8,110 nt of DNA from assembly GCA_964515115.1 (NCBI GenBank), contig CAZESB010000023.1:1-8110 (forward strand), in the 5' to 3' direction. The notes beneath the pieces are model-generated. The model was given only the letters and a program-made list of their open reading frames with translations. It was not told where the DNA came from and ran no database searches. Both the position numbers and the translations under genes were made by a program. Positions 1 through 5,579 of the stretch are shown one piece after another. Position 1 is the first letter of the stretch. Each line of letters starts with the position of its first letter. This stretch comes from UBA1370 sp964515115 (GTDB lineage Bacteria > Patescibacteriota > Microgenomatia > UBA1400 > PJMF01).

Positions 1-290
1 AGTGATTGTTGTTTGACAGAAATAATTTTTAGCTCCCCACAGAAGCGTATTCGCAACTTTAGGCACTCATGGTTTCGGCTGAGTGTCTGTATAAGCTCTA
101 TTTTGTGGTCCTTGTTGCCAGAGGAGCAGGCTTGGGCTTCCATAAACAGGTCCGCCATTTTCCAAGTTAAAGAAGTGATGTCTTCACCCAGAGAGTATTT
201 ATACTGCTTGGGGAAGTTAGCGACTAAACGATACTCCGTCTTCAGGAGCTCTAGTAGCCTCAGATAGAGCGGCATGTTTTGATAGAACAT
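1..290 (-). CDS. avd: Avd-like four-helix-bundle accessory protein of a diversity-generating retroelement (3' end cut by window edge)
   Basis: Reading leftward from ATG 290-288 there are 96 codons without a stop before the window ends. The protein opens MFYQNMPLY, then LLELLKTEYRLVANFPKQYKYSLGEDI, then an amphipathic helix, KDHKIELIQTL, and ends LKLRIRFCGELKIISVKQQ. The Avd/bAvd family (S23-like four-helix bundle) follows the same order: a Y-x-N-L-P-I-Y start, N-F-P-K-x-Y-K-Y-T/S-L-G at the end of helix 1, an acidic/basic turn, and R-L/I-x-x-x-x-x-L-K-I-I-S-x-K-Q before the last helix. Family members are commonly about 115-130 residues, so roughly 20-30 are missing. Avd forms a basic pentamer that binds the DGR reverse transcriptase and template RNA during mutagenic retrohoming. 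No clear Shine-Dalgarno is seen; an AGGA lies 16 nt before the ATG. An in-frame GTG at 326-324 is possible, but the homology starts at 290. S23 intervening-sequence proteins share the fold, but the adjacent template-like repeat favours Avd. Confidence 0.82.
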   Translation of the reverse strand, partial: MFYQNMPLYLRLLELLKTEYRLVANFPKQYKYSLGEDITSLTWKMADLFMEAQACSSGNKDHKIELIQTLSRNHECLKLRIRFCGELKIISVKQQS

Positions 291-309
291 CAGATGTTTA
301 TTAAAGTCC

Positions 310-325
310 TGTGTTAGCGAACACA
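310..325 (-). other. Hairpin at the 3' end of the TR-like segment
   Basis: TGTGTT-CGCT-AACACA (minus strand) is a perfect 6-bp inverted repeat with a 4-nt loop. It overlaps the last codons and stop of the TR-like frame. Small hairpins just beyond the variable repeat are known to promote target recognition in the Bordetella phage DGR; that role here is inferred from position only. Confidence 0.5.
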
Positions 326-484
326 CCTAAACCAGTTGCTATTAGTCTTGGTATTGTTGTTCGTTTTGCCATTACTCAAGTTTGTATACCAAGCATTCTG
401 AGTATTCGTTGTATTCGTCGTGCTCGACCAGTGGTTGGCGGCACGAAATTCGCCACTGTTGCTATACCTACACGAGTGCAATTC
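314..484 (-). repeat. Putative DGR template repeat (TR), or the variable-repeat end of a truncated target gene
   Basis: On the minus strand a frame ending at TAA 316-314 reads ...SGEFRAANHWSSTT, then an Asn/Thr-rich run, AWYTNLSNGK, another Asn-rich run, and NWFRCVR-stop. The WSST...AWY...NG...K...RCVR spacing is that of the C-terminal variable region of DUF1566/C-type-lectin-like DGR targets. From the His before WSST to the stop there are 39 codons, of which 10 are Asn (AAY) and 9 are Thr, so adenines sit where variable residues occur. The last 18 nt before the stop contain a single A, as expected of the unmutated initiation (IMH-like) end. The frame is closed upstream by TAA at 523-521, and no lectin-like N-terminal part is visible to its right. 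A non-coding TR is therefore preferred over a VR. The upstream boundary is uncertain. The segment lies 23 nt before the avd start on the same strand. Confidence 0.7.
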
Positions 485-498
485 CACCTTGCTAGGTG
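485..498 (-). other. Hairpin at the 5' side of the TR-like segment
   Basis: CACCT-AGCA-AGGTG (minus strand) is a perfect 5-bp inverted repeat with a 4-nt loop, immediately upstream of the lectin-like reading frame. With the 310-325 hairpin it brackets the repeat segment. It could bound the template RNA, but a stem this short can arise by chance. Confidence 0.35.
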
Positions 499-690
499 AG
501 CGAATCGCCTTTAATTTTTTTTATCTTTCTCTTTCAAGAGCGGAAACATTTTGTTGTGGCTCATGAAACTCTGGCCTATATCTATGCAGAAGGTTTATCC
601 ATCATAGCAATTTGCACACAACTTTGGGTACCCTCTAATGGTATTTTTGGATTGAGCGATGTGGTAAATTGCTGATATATGTACAATGAT
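499..690. other. Intergenic stretch without a supported gene
   Basis: I see no convincing coding region, RNA gene or mobile-element end here. The longest frame (minus strand, 764 to 582) has no recognisable motif, overlaps the promoter side of the ATPase gene and has no ribosome binding site. A run of eight T (515-522) lies here. The stretch could hold the promoter of the minus-strand DGR transcript, but no good -35/-10 pair stands out. Confidence 0.5.
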
Positions 691-734
691 TTGCCCGAAA
701 AATGTATTATAAAATTGCCGAAAAATGTATTATA
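691..734. repeat. Two direct repeats of 17 bp with a 23-bp period, possible operator
   Basis: CCGAAAAATGTATTATA occurs at 695-711 and again at 718-734. Each copy is preceded by TTG (TTGCCC and TTGCC), so the similarity extends to about 20 bp. The spacing is about two DNA helical turns, and the second copy ends 39 bp before the ATPase start at 774. Each copy contains a TATTAT that could act as a -10 element. Binding sites for a regulator, or a duplicated promoter, would both fit. Confidence 0.6.
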
Positions 735-773
735 CATCTTGAAATTTGTAGTTATGCCTGCCATACTACAGCT

Positions 774-2036
774 ATGAAATATACTAAGCGGATTACTGAC
801 GATTTATTACGCGATAATTTGATATCTTTTGGTGCTGTGCAAATTACTGGTCCAAAGTTTTGCGGCAAAACCGAAACAGCTAAGCAGCAAGCTAAAAGTC
901 AAATCAATTTCCAGACTGACCCATCGGTCGCGATTGCGATGTCCTCTGACCCGCGAGTGCTTTTAATTGGCGATACCCCAAGACTCATAGATGAGTGGCA
1001 AGATTATCCGCTGATACACAATGTTGTCCGACACGAAGTTGACGAACGCCAAGAGCGTGGCCAGTTTATTCTCACTGGCTCATCCACGCCAAATGATGAA
1101 GCGGAAACAAAACTACACTCCGGAGCTGGTCGGATTGCTCGGTTGCGCATGCGTACAATGACATGGTCAGAGCTTGGTTGGTCAGATAACTCTGTGTCGC
1201 TAGCGGATATATTGGCTGGCAAGGAGATTAAATCGTCATCAGTAGAAACTTCGTTACAAGAAATTGCTAAGCGCCTTGCTATTGGTGGTTGGCCAGAGCA
1301 AATAGATTCCACCGAAGCAATTGCCTTAAAAAAGAACCGTTCCTACGTAGATAATACTATTGAATCGGATATCAGTAGAGTGGGCGGTGTGCGCCGCGAC
1401 CCAGCACGCGTGCGCAAGATTTTTGAGTCGTATGCTCGCAATGTTGCTACGTCTGCTCAAGTAAGTACAATTATTAGTGATGCGAGCAGCGAGCGTGAGG
1501 CGACTGAATTAGGGCGCTCTACTGCCACCGCCTACCTGGATGATTTGACTCGCCTGATGATTATTGATGATTTGCCAGCCTGGAATGCACACATTCGTTC
1601 TTCCGCGAAGCTGCGTGTAACCCCAAAACGTCACCTAGCCGACCCCTCATTAGCTGTTGCCGCGCTCAATTTATCATCTGAATTGCTGATTAAAGAACTC
1701 AATTACATGGGTTTTTTATTTGAGTCACTCGTGGTGCACGATTTACGAGTCTATGCCGAAGCGCTGGATGCCTCCACTTACTACTATCTCGATACTGATG
1801 GCGATGAAGTTGATGTGATTATAGAAACGAGAAATGGTAAAGTTGCTGCTTTTGAAGTGAAGCTTGGTATTGGTGCGGCTGAGGAAGCTGTTCAATCGCT
1901 CAATAAATTCAAAAACAAGCTCACTGAAAAGAAGCAGGCAGATTTGATATCGCTTAACGTCATAGTTGGCTCTGGTTATGCCTATACTAGGCCAGATGGT
2001 ATCAATGTTATACCAATTGGAGCAATTGGTTTATAG
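774..2036 (+). CDS. AAA+ ATPase of the DUF4143 family
   Basis: The product is 420 aa if started at ATG 774. An upstream in-frame ATG at 702 lies inside the direct repeat and would add 24 residues without family character, so it is rejected. The Walker A motif GPKFCGKT is at residues 26-33, and a Walker B-like RLIDEWQ with acidic D73/E74 follows. FILTGSS at about 98-104 is a sensor-type strand. The middle has the RLAIGGWPE...YVDNTIESDI pattern typical of this family, followed by a winged-helix-like segment. The C-terminal DUF4143 domain carries EVD (D347) and a following FEVK (E361, K363), a PD-(D/E)XK-like arrangement as in restriction-endonuclease folds. Family members are standalone predicted ATPases common in bacteria and archaea, including CPR, and their cellular role is not established. 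Length and domains look complete. No Shine-Dalgarno is evident. The gene is next to the DGR and divergent from it. Confidence 0.85.
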   Translation: MKYTKRITDDLLRDNLISFGAVQITGPKFCGKTETAKQQAKSQINFQTDPSVAIAMSSDPRVLLIGDTPRLIDEWQDYPLIHNVVRHEVDERQERGQFILTGSSTPNDEAETKLHSGAGRIARLRMRTMTWSELGWSDNSVSLADILAGKEIKSSSVETSLQEIAKRLAIGGWPEQIDSTEAIALKKNRSYVDNTIESDISRVGGVRRDPARVRKIFESYARNVATSAQVSTIISDASSEREATELGRSTATAYLDDLTRLMIIDDLPAWNAHIRSSAKLRVTPKRHLADPSLAVAALNLSSELLIKELNYMGFLFESLVVHDLRVYAEALDASTYYYLDTDGDEVDVIIETRNGKVAAFEVKLGIGAAEEAVQSLNKFKNKLTEKKQADLISLNVIVGSGYAYTRPDGINVIPIGAIGL

Positions 2037-2109
2037 CCAGCAATATACTAAATTGCAACAGTGAAAAAATGCTCGAGCATATGCATGAGAGGAAAAATTC
2101 CAGGAGTCA

Positions 2110-2118
2110 TGCTATAAT
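2110..2118 (+). promoter_or_regulatory. Extended -10 promoter for rpsO
   Basis: TGCTATAAT is a consensus extended -10 (TGn followed by TATAAT at 2113-2118). No -35 resembling TTGACA lies 16-18 bp upstream, which is normal for extended -10 promoters. The predicted start near 2125 leaves a leader of about 80 nt before rpsO. Confidence 0.65.
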
Positions 2119-2139
2119 TCAATTCTTAATAAAATAAAT

Positions 2140-2204
2140 GGTTACTTTATCCGCTGGTTACTGGCCACGCCAACTTACTGACGGCATAAGGGCATGAAAG
2201 GATA
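2140..2204 (+). promoter_or_regulatory. Possible structured rpsO leader (S15 autoregulation candidate)
   Basis: TATCC (2148-2152) can pair with GGATA (2200-2204), which covers the 3' half of the Shine-Dalgarno AAAGGA (2197-2202). A GCC (2169-2171) and GGC (2183-2185) can pair inside the loop. GGTTACT is repeated at 2140-2146 and 2156-2162. Ribosomal protein S15 represses its own mRNA through unrelated leader structures in several bacteria. The pairing here is short, so this is only a candidate. Confidence 0.3.
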
Positions 2205-2206
2205 CC

Positions 2207-2476
2207 ATGGCATTGGTGAAAAACCAGAAGTCCCAGATTATCAAAGACTTCCAACTCTACGAAGGTGACACAGGTTCACCAGAGGTGCAGATTGCTTTGC
2301 TGACAGCTTCCATCCAAGAGCTGACTAAGCATTTAGGTTCCCACAAAAAAGATGATCACTCCCGCAGAGGCTTGCTGAAGCAAGTGGCCAAACGCCGCAG
2401 GCTGCTTAACTTTCTCCGTGATCGCAGTGAGGAACGCTACCGCAAGTTGCTTGACCGGCTGGGTTTAAGTAAGTAA
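2207..2476 (+). CDS. rpsO: Small ribosomal subunit protein uS15
   Basis: The 89-aa product matches the usual S15 length. S15 is a primary 16S rRNA binder that organises the three-way junction of helices h20-h22 in the central domain and contributes to intersubunit bridge B4. Family motifs are intact: DTGSPEVQIALLT (T22, G23, Q28 in the RNA-contact helix turn), HL..HKKDDHSRRGLL (H42, D49, H51, S52), and the basic KRRRLLNFL helix before the RY..LLDRLGL end. The ATG at 2207 is set by AAAGGA four nucleotides upstream. In most bacteria rpsO is followed directly by pnp; here pnp is next on the same strand but an antisense nucleotidyltransferase gene lies between. Confidence 0.97.
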   Translation: MALVKNQKSQIIKDFQLYEGDTGSPEVQIALLTASIQELTKHLGSHKKDDHSRRGLLKQVAKRRRLLNFLRDRSEERYRKLLDRLGLSK

Positions 2477-2500
2477 TTTCTTGGCATTCTTGAAGACTAT

Positions 2501-2524
2501 CAGCTCGGAGTGCTGTTATTTCTT
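2501..2524 (+). terminator. Weak possible terminator after rpsO
   Basis: CAGC (2501-2504) and GCTG (2512-2515) form a 4-bp stem around a 7-nt loop, followed by TTATTTCTT. The stem is short and the T-run is interrupted, so termination here would be inefficient at best. Confidence 0.25.
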
Positions 2525-2575
2525 AATGCAACTCACCATTCGTCAATTGATTCAACAATATGTAAAAGAAACGGT

Positions 2576-2911
2576 TCAGGATGTTTCATAAATTACTTTT
2601 AAGTCTGGCTTGATATATGGCCGAATATATTTACTCATGCCTTTTTTTGTCACCAAATCAACCTCTTGGCCTAAAAGATTAGTGAGCCTGTTTTCTAAAT
2701 GTGTAATTTCAATCAAACTCGGGTACTTGTGCTTCTGAAAATCGACGAGAAAATCATAGTCTGAATCCGGTCTGTGGTCTCCGCGAGCGCGGGAACCAAA
2801 AAGACCGAGATATGTAACCCCAAGCTCATCAAGCAACGACTCAAGCTCATGTTGGTAGTTTTGAAAAGGATCGTGCATTGCAGGCACAAGTATATCAAAC
2901 AAATCAGGCAA
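2576..2911 (-). CDS. MNT-type (minimal) nucleotidyltransferase domain protein
   Basis: The product is up to 111 aa and is a single nucleotidyltransferase domain of the polymerase-beta superfamily. The signature GLFGSRARGDHRPDSDYDFLVDF contains the GSRARG turn, both first metal-binding aspartates (the D-Y-D pair) and a third aspartate later in QEVDLV. The frame opens at TTG 2911, with GAGG only 1 nt before it. An ATG at 2878 gives 100 aa and fits the typical family start better, but has no clear Shine-Dalgarno; the start is unresolved. MNT proteins usually pair with a HEPN-domain protein, as toxin-antitoxin modules in which the MNT antitoxin AMPylates the HEPN toxin. No HEPN gene lies on either side, so this is a solitary copy. 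It is inserted antisense between rpsO and pnp and divergent from pnp. Confidence 0.85.
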   Translation of the reverse strand: MPDLFDILVPAMHDPFQNYQHELESLLDELGVTYLGLFGSRARGDHRPDSDYDFLVDFQKHKYPSLIEITHLENRLTNLLGQEVDLVTKKGMSKYIRPYIKPDLKVIYETS

Positions 2912-2959
2912 ACCTCAATAGCTCAAAATTAACCCGCTAGCGCCAAAGCAACCCATTTG

Positions 2960-2968
2960 TGGTATAAT
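2960..2968 (+). promoter_or_regulatory. Extended -10 promoter for pnp
   Basis: TGGTATAAT is an extended -10 (TGn and TATAAT 2963-2968) in the gap between the divergent nucleotidyltransferase and pnp. No good -35 is seen at the expected distance. Transcription from about 2975 would give a leader of almost 200 nt. It shares its form with the rpsO promoter. Confidence 0.65.
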
Positions 2969-3014
2969 TCACAATATTAACAAGATCGTGGATGAGTGCC
3001 ATAAGAGGATTCAA

Positions 3015-3114
3015 GAGAAGAAATACCCGAGTGGTTCTCGGTTGCAAGCTGTGCGCCCAGGCAAAATAATGCCAAAAGTGGATAACTTAGAGCTGAGAAC
3101 CCCTGTTTCTTCTC
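3015..3114 (+). promoter_or_regulatory. Long nested duplex in the pnp 5' leader
   Basis: GAGAAGAAA (3015-3023) pairs perfectly with TTTCTTCTC (3106-3114). Nested inside, GGTTCTC (3033-3039) pairs perfectly with GAGAACC (3095-3101), and AGCT (3047-3050) can pair with AGCT (3091-3094). A GGC/GCC hairpin (3060-3073) can form near the tip. The result is an irregular stem of about 20 bp over 100 nt. In E. coli the pnp leader has a double-stranded stem cut by RNase III, after which PNPase removes the cut strand and destabilises its own mRNA. The same role is proposed here from position and shape. Confidence 0.6.
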
Positions 3115-3132
3115 CAGAATACTCTTTTTGCT

Positions 3133-3174
3133 CATCCTCAACCGTACTTTTGGTACGAAAGAAAGGAGAGGATG
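3133..3174 (+). promoter_or_regulatory. Hairpin pairing across the pnp start codon
   Basis: CATCCTC (3133-3139) is the exact complement of GAGGATG (3168-3174), which holds the pnp ATG and touches the 3' end of the Shine-Dalgarno AAGGAG (3163-3168). Inside it, CGTAC (3143-3147) and GTACG (3153-3157) form a second stem with loop TTTTG. Formation would hide the initiation site, suggesting translational control. Confidence 0.5.
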
Positions 3175-5484
3175 TCATATCCGACATACCCCAAAACTTA
3201 TAAAAAGGAAATTGCCGTCGGTGATAAGAAAATCACCATTGAAGTGGGCAAATTTTCCGAACAGGTCAGCGCTGCCGTGCTGGCTACTTGCGGAGAAACC
3301 GTGGTGCACACTACGGTGGCTCTGGGCGGCAAGGCCAATCTGGGTTACTTCCCGCTGTCAGTAGAATTTGCTGAAAAATTGTATTCTGGTGGCATTATTA
3401 AAGGCTCTCGTTGGGTCAAACGCGACGGTCGGCCTACTGATGACACTATTTTGAAGGCGCGGGTGATTGATCGCTCTCTCAGGCCGCTTTTTCCCGAGGG
3501 CGTGACTCATGAGGTGCAGATTGTCAACACGGTTTTTTCCTATGATGGCGAAAATGATCCCGACATGCTGGGCATGATGGCTAGTGCAGTTGGTTTGGCT
3601 ATTTCTGAAATTCCTTTTGCGGGTCCGATTGCCGGTTTGCGCATCGGTTACAGCAAAGAAACCGGCGAGTTCGTGATGAACCCCACCAACACTGAGCGTA
3701 AGGCCAGCGATCTGGATTTGATTGTGGCTGGTTCTGGTCAAAGCATTGTCATGGTTGAGGCTGGCGCTAACGAGGTGACTGAAGAAGTTGTGGTCGAGTC
3801 GCTGGTTCTAGCTCAGACTGAACTGGGTAAAATTTGCGCGACTATTGATGAAATTGTGGCTGAAATTGGCAAAACCAAAGTTGAGCTTATTTCTGATGAA
3901 GATCGCGAAAAAGAAGCTGCTATTGAGGCTTTGGCAGCGGAAATTCATGCCGGTTTTGCCAGCGAACTACAAGAGGTAGTTCGCCAAAAAGGTAGGCTGC
4001 AGCCGTCAAATATTGATGAATTAACTTTAAAAATCATCGAAAAACTCAACACTAAGCGCGGTGCTGACGAGCCGGTAGATGGAGGCCAAGTCAACGAAGC
4101 CCTTTACCGGTTGCAAAAAGGCTACGCTAGAGAAATGATCCTGGAAAAAGGCGAGCGGCCAGACGGGCGAAAGCCGGAAGAAATCCGCGAAATCTGGACA
4201 GAAGTGGACATTTTTCCTCGCACTCATGGCTCAGCTTTGTTCAAGCGCGGCGCTACTCAGGCCGTGACCATTACCACCCTGGGCAATCCTTCACTTGGCC
4301 AATACCTGGAAGGCATTGGCGGTGAGGAAGTGAGACACTACATTCATCACTACAACATGCCTCCTTACGCTTCTGGTGAAGCCGGCAGGTTTGGCTATCC
4401 TAAGCGCCGCGAGATTGGTCATGGCGCGCTGGCGGAGCGAGCGCTCTTGCCCATGATCCCTTCCCAGGCAGAATTCCCTTACACTATTCATTTGGTGTCT
4501 GAAATTATGAGTTCCAATGGTTCGACTTCGCAGGCCTCTGTTTGTGGCTCAACCCTGTCGCTGATGGCTGCCGGAGTGCCGCTTAAGAAGCCGGTTTCAG
4601 GTATTGCTATGGGCTTGATGAGCGACGGCGACAAGTATGTCGTTCTTTCCGATATTCAAGGTTTGGAAGACCATGTCGGTGATATGGATTTCAAGGTAGC
4701 TGGTTCTGAGGAGGGTATTACTGCCATCCAAATGGATATCAAACTTACTGGTATTTCCAGAGAAATTTTGGAAAAAGCCCTGGCGCAAGCTAAAGCCGGC
4801 CGCCTGCATATTCTCAAAGAGATGCTTAAAACTATCAGTCAGCCGCGACCGAATATTTCCGAGTATGCTCCCAAGATTGAGCAGCTGGAAATTCCTGGCG
4901 ATAGAATTGGCGAGCTGATTGGGCCCGGCGGCAAGGTGATTAAGGATATCATTGAGCGCACCGGTGCTGAGATTAATGTCGAAGAAGATACTGAGAGACA
5001 AATTGGCTTGGTTAATATTTCCTCCACTGATCAAGACGCCATCAGCAACGCTGTCAGAATTATCAGTAACATGATGAGAGTGGTGGAAGTTGGCGAAGAG
5101 TTTGAAGGCGATGTGACCAGAGTGGAAAGTTACGGCGCTTTTGTTGAGTATCTGCCTGGCAGGGAAGGCCTGGTTCATGTTTCCCGAATGTCTGCCGAGT
5201 ATGTCGCTGATGCCAACGATATCGTGTCGGTGGGTGACACCGTGACGGTTAGAATTGCTGAAATTAAAGAGGACGGCAAAATTGGTCTTTCGATGTTGAC
5301 AGCCGAGCAAGAAGCTGCGGCTAAAAACAATACCAGAGAAAGTCGCGGGCAGAGGCCGTTTAGAGGCGGCGACCGTGGCCGGGGCGGTGATAGAAATCGC
5401 GGCCGAGATGGTAGAGGCAACGACCGCCGAGGTGGCGACCGAAACCGTGGCTATAACAGGGGCGGCGACCGCGATCGAAGGTAA
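3172..5484 (+). CDS. pnp: Polyribonucleotide nucleotidyltransferase (PNPase)
   Basis: The 770-aa product is a phosphorolytic 3'-5' exoribonuclease acting in mRNA decay as a trimer, releasing nucleoside diphosphates. Domains in order are RNase PH 1 (about 10-145, including KRDGRPTD and DRSLRPLFPEG), the all-helical domain (about 240-315), and RNase PH 2 (about 325-550). The KH domain (about 570-630) has the GPGG loop at 584-587, and the S1 domain spans about 641-709. Active-site features of RNase PH 2 are intact: REIGHGALAERAL, SNGSTSQASVCGS, and EDHVGDMDFK with D500, D506 and K508 matching E. coli D486, D492 and K494. The last ~50 residues (722-770) are a low-complexity Arg/Gly/Asp tail with repeated RGGDR units. 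That tail is unlike the RNase E-binding end of E. coli PNPase and probably adds RNA affinity. AAGGAG at 3163-3168 sets the ATG. The gene has its own promoter, structured leader and terminator. Confidence 0.97.
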   Translation: MSYPTYPKTYKKEIAVGDKKITIEVGKFSEQVSAAVLATCGETVVHTTVALGGKANLGYFPLSVEFAEKLYSGGIIKGSRWVKRDGRPTDDTILKARVIDRSLRPLFPEGVTHEVQIVNTVFSYDGENDPDMLGMMASAVGLAISEIPFAGPIAGLRIGYSKETGEFVMNPTNTERKASDLDLIVAGSGQSIVMVEAGANEVTEEVVVESLVLAQTELGKICATIDEIVAEIGKTKVELISDEDREKEAAIEALAAEIHAGFASELQEVVRQKGRLQPSNIDELTLKIIEKLNTKRGADEPVDGGQVNEALYRLQKGYAREMILEKGERPDGRKPEEIREIWTEVDIFPRTHGSALFKRGATQAVTITTLGNPSLGQYLEGIGGEEVRHYIHHYNMPPYASGEAGRFGYPKRREIGHGALAERALLPMIPSQAEFPYTIHLVSEIMSSNGSTSQASVCGSTLSLMAAGVPLKKPVSGIAMGLMSDGDKYVVLSDIQGLEDHVGDMDFKVAGSEEGITAIQMDIKLTGISREILEKALAQAKAGRLHILKEMLKTISQPRPNISEYAPKIEQLEIPGDRIGELIGPGGKVIKDIIERTGAEINVEEDTERQIGLVNISSTDQDAISNAVRIISNMMRVVEVGEEFEGDVTRVESYGAFVEYLPGREGLVHVSRMSAEYVADANDIVSVGDTVTVRIAEIKEDGKIGLSMLTAEQEAAAKNNTRESRGQRPFRGGDRGRGGDRNRGRDGRGNDRRGGDRNRGYNRGGDRDRR

Positions 5485-5529
5485 GTCTTTGATTTAACAA
5501 TCGCAATCCCGCCTAGCAATTGCACTAAT

Positions 5530-5563
5530 AACAACCCTTCATATTGAGGGGTTGTTGGCTTTT
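5530..5563 (+). terminator. Rho-independent terminator of pnp
   Basis: AACAACCCTTC (5530-5540) pairs with GAGGGGTTGTT (5546-5556) as an 11-bp stem with one G-T wobble and loop ATATT. GGCTTTT follows. The hairpin lies 45 nt after the pnp stop. Confidence 0.85.
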
Positions 5564-5573
5564 CAGGTATACT
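5544..5573 (+). promoter_or_regulatory. Candidate promoter inside the pnp terminator, driving a leaderless aldolase mRNA
   Basis: TTGAGG (5544-5549) and TATACT (5568-5573) are separated by 18 bp. The -10 ends only 6 bp before the ATG at 5580, so transcription would begin at or next to the start codon. No Shine-Dalgarno lies at a usable distance, which is consistent with leaderless translation. The -35 overlaps the loop and descending arm of the terminator. Confidence 0.4.
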
Positions 5574-5579
5574 GATCAT

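Noticed and set aside
13..499. Plus-strand open frames at 13-267 and 311-499
   Set aside because: They lie opposite the avd frame and the TR-like segment, show no family pattern and have no ribosome binding site; the minus-strand readings are far more protein-like.
511..564. Minus-strand 17-codon frame starting MSHNKMF upstream of the TR-like segment
   Set aside because: Too short to support, no clear Shine-Dalgarno, and no recognisable motif; a Lys-rich end arises from the A-run.
499..690. Possible CRISPR or insertion-sequence end near the DGR
   Set aside because: No regularly spaced repeats, no terminal inverted repeats and no transposase-like frame were found.
582..764. Minus-strand 60-aa frame overlapping the direct repeats
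   Set aside because: No motif, overlaps the upstream region and start of the ATPase gene on the other strand; likely chance.
702..773. Upstream ATG extension of the ATPase gene
   Set aside because: The 24 added residues come from translating the direct repeat and do not resemble the family N-terminus; the conserved part starts at 774.
3017..3112. tRNA-like element: a 7-bp acceptor-like stem followed by TACCCGAGTGGTT
   Set aside because: No TTCRA T-loop, no anticodon arm of the right size and no proper D-stem; better explained as the nested duplex of the pnp leader.
2988..3203. Plus-strand 71-aa frame in the pnp leader
   Set aside because: No ribosome binding site, overlaps the pnp start in another frame, and its sequence is dictated by the leader's complementary arms.
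4597..5310. Long minus-strand frame (237 aa) inside pnp
   Set aside because: It is antisense to the conserved PNPase catalytic and RNA-binding domains and has no family signal; a codon-bias shadow.
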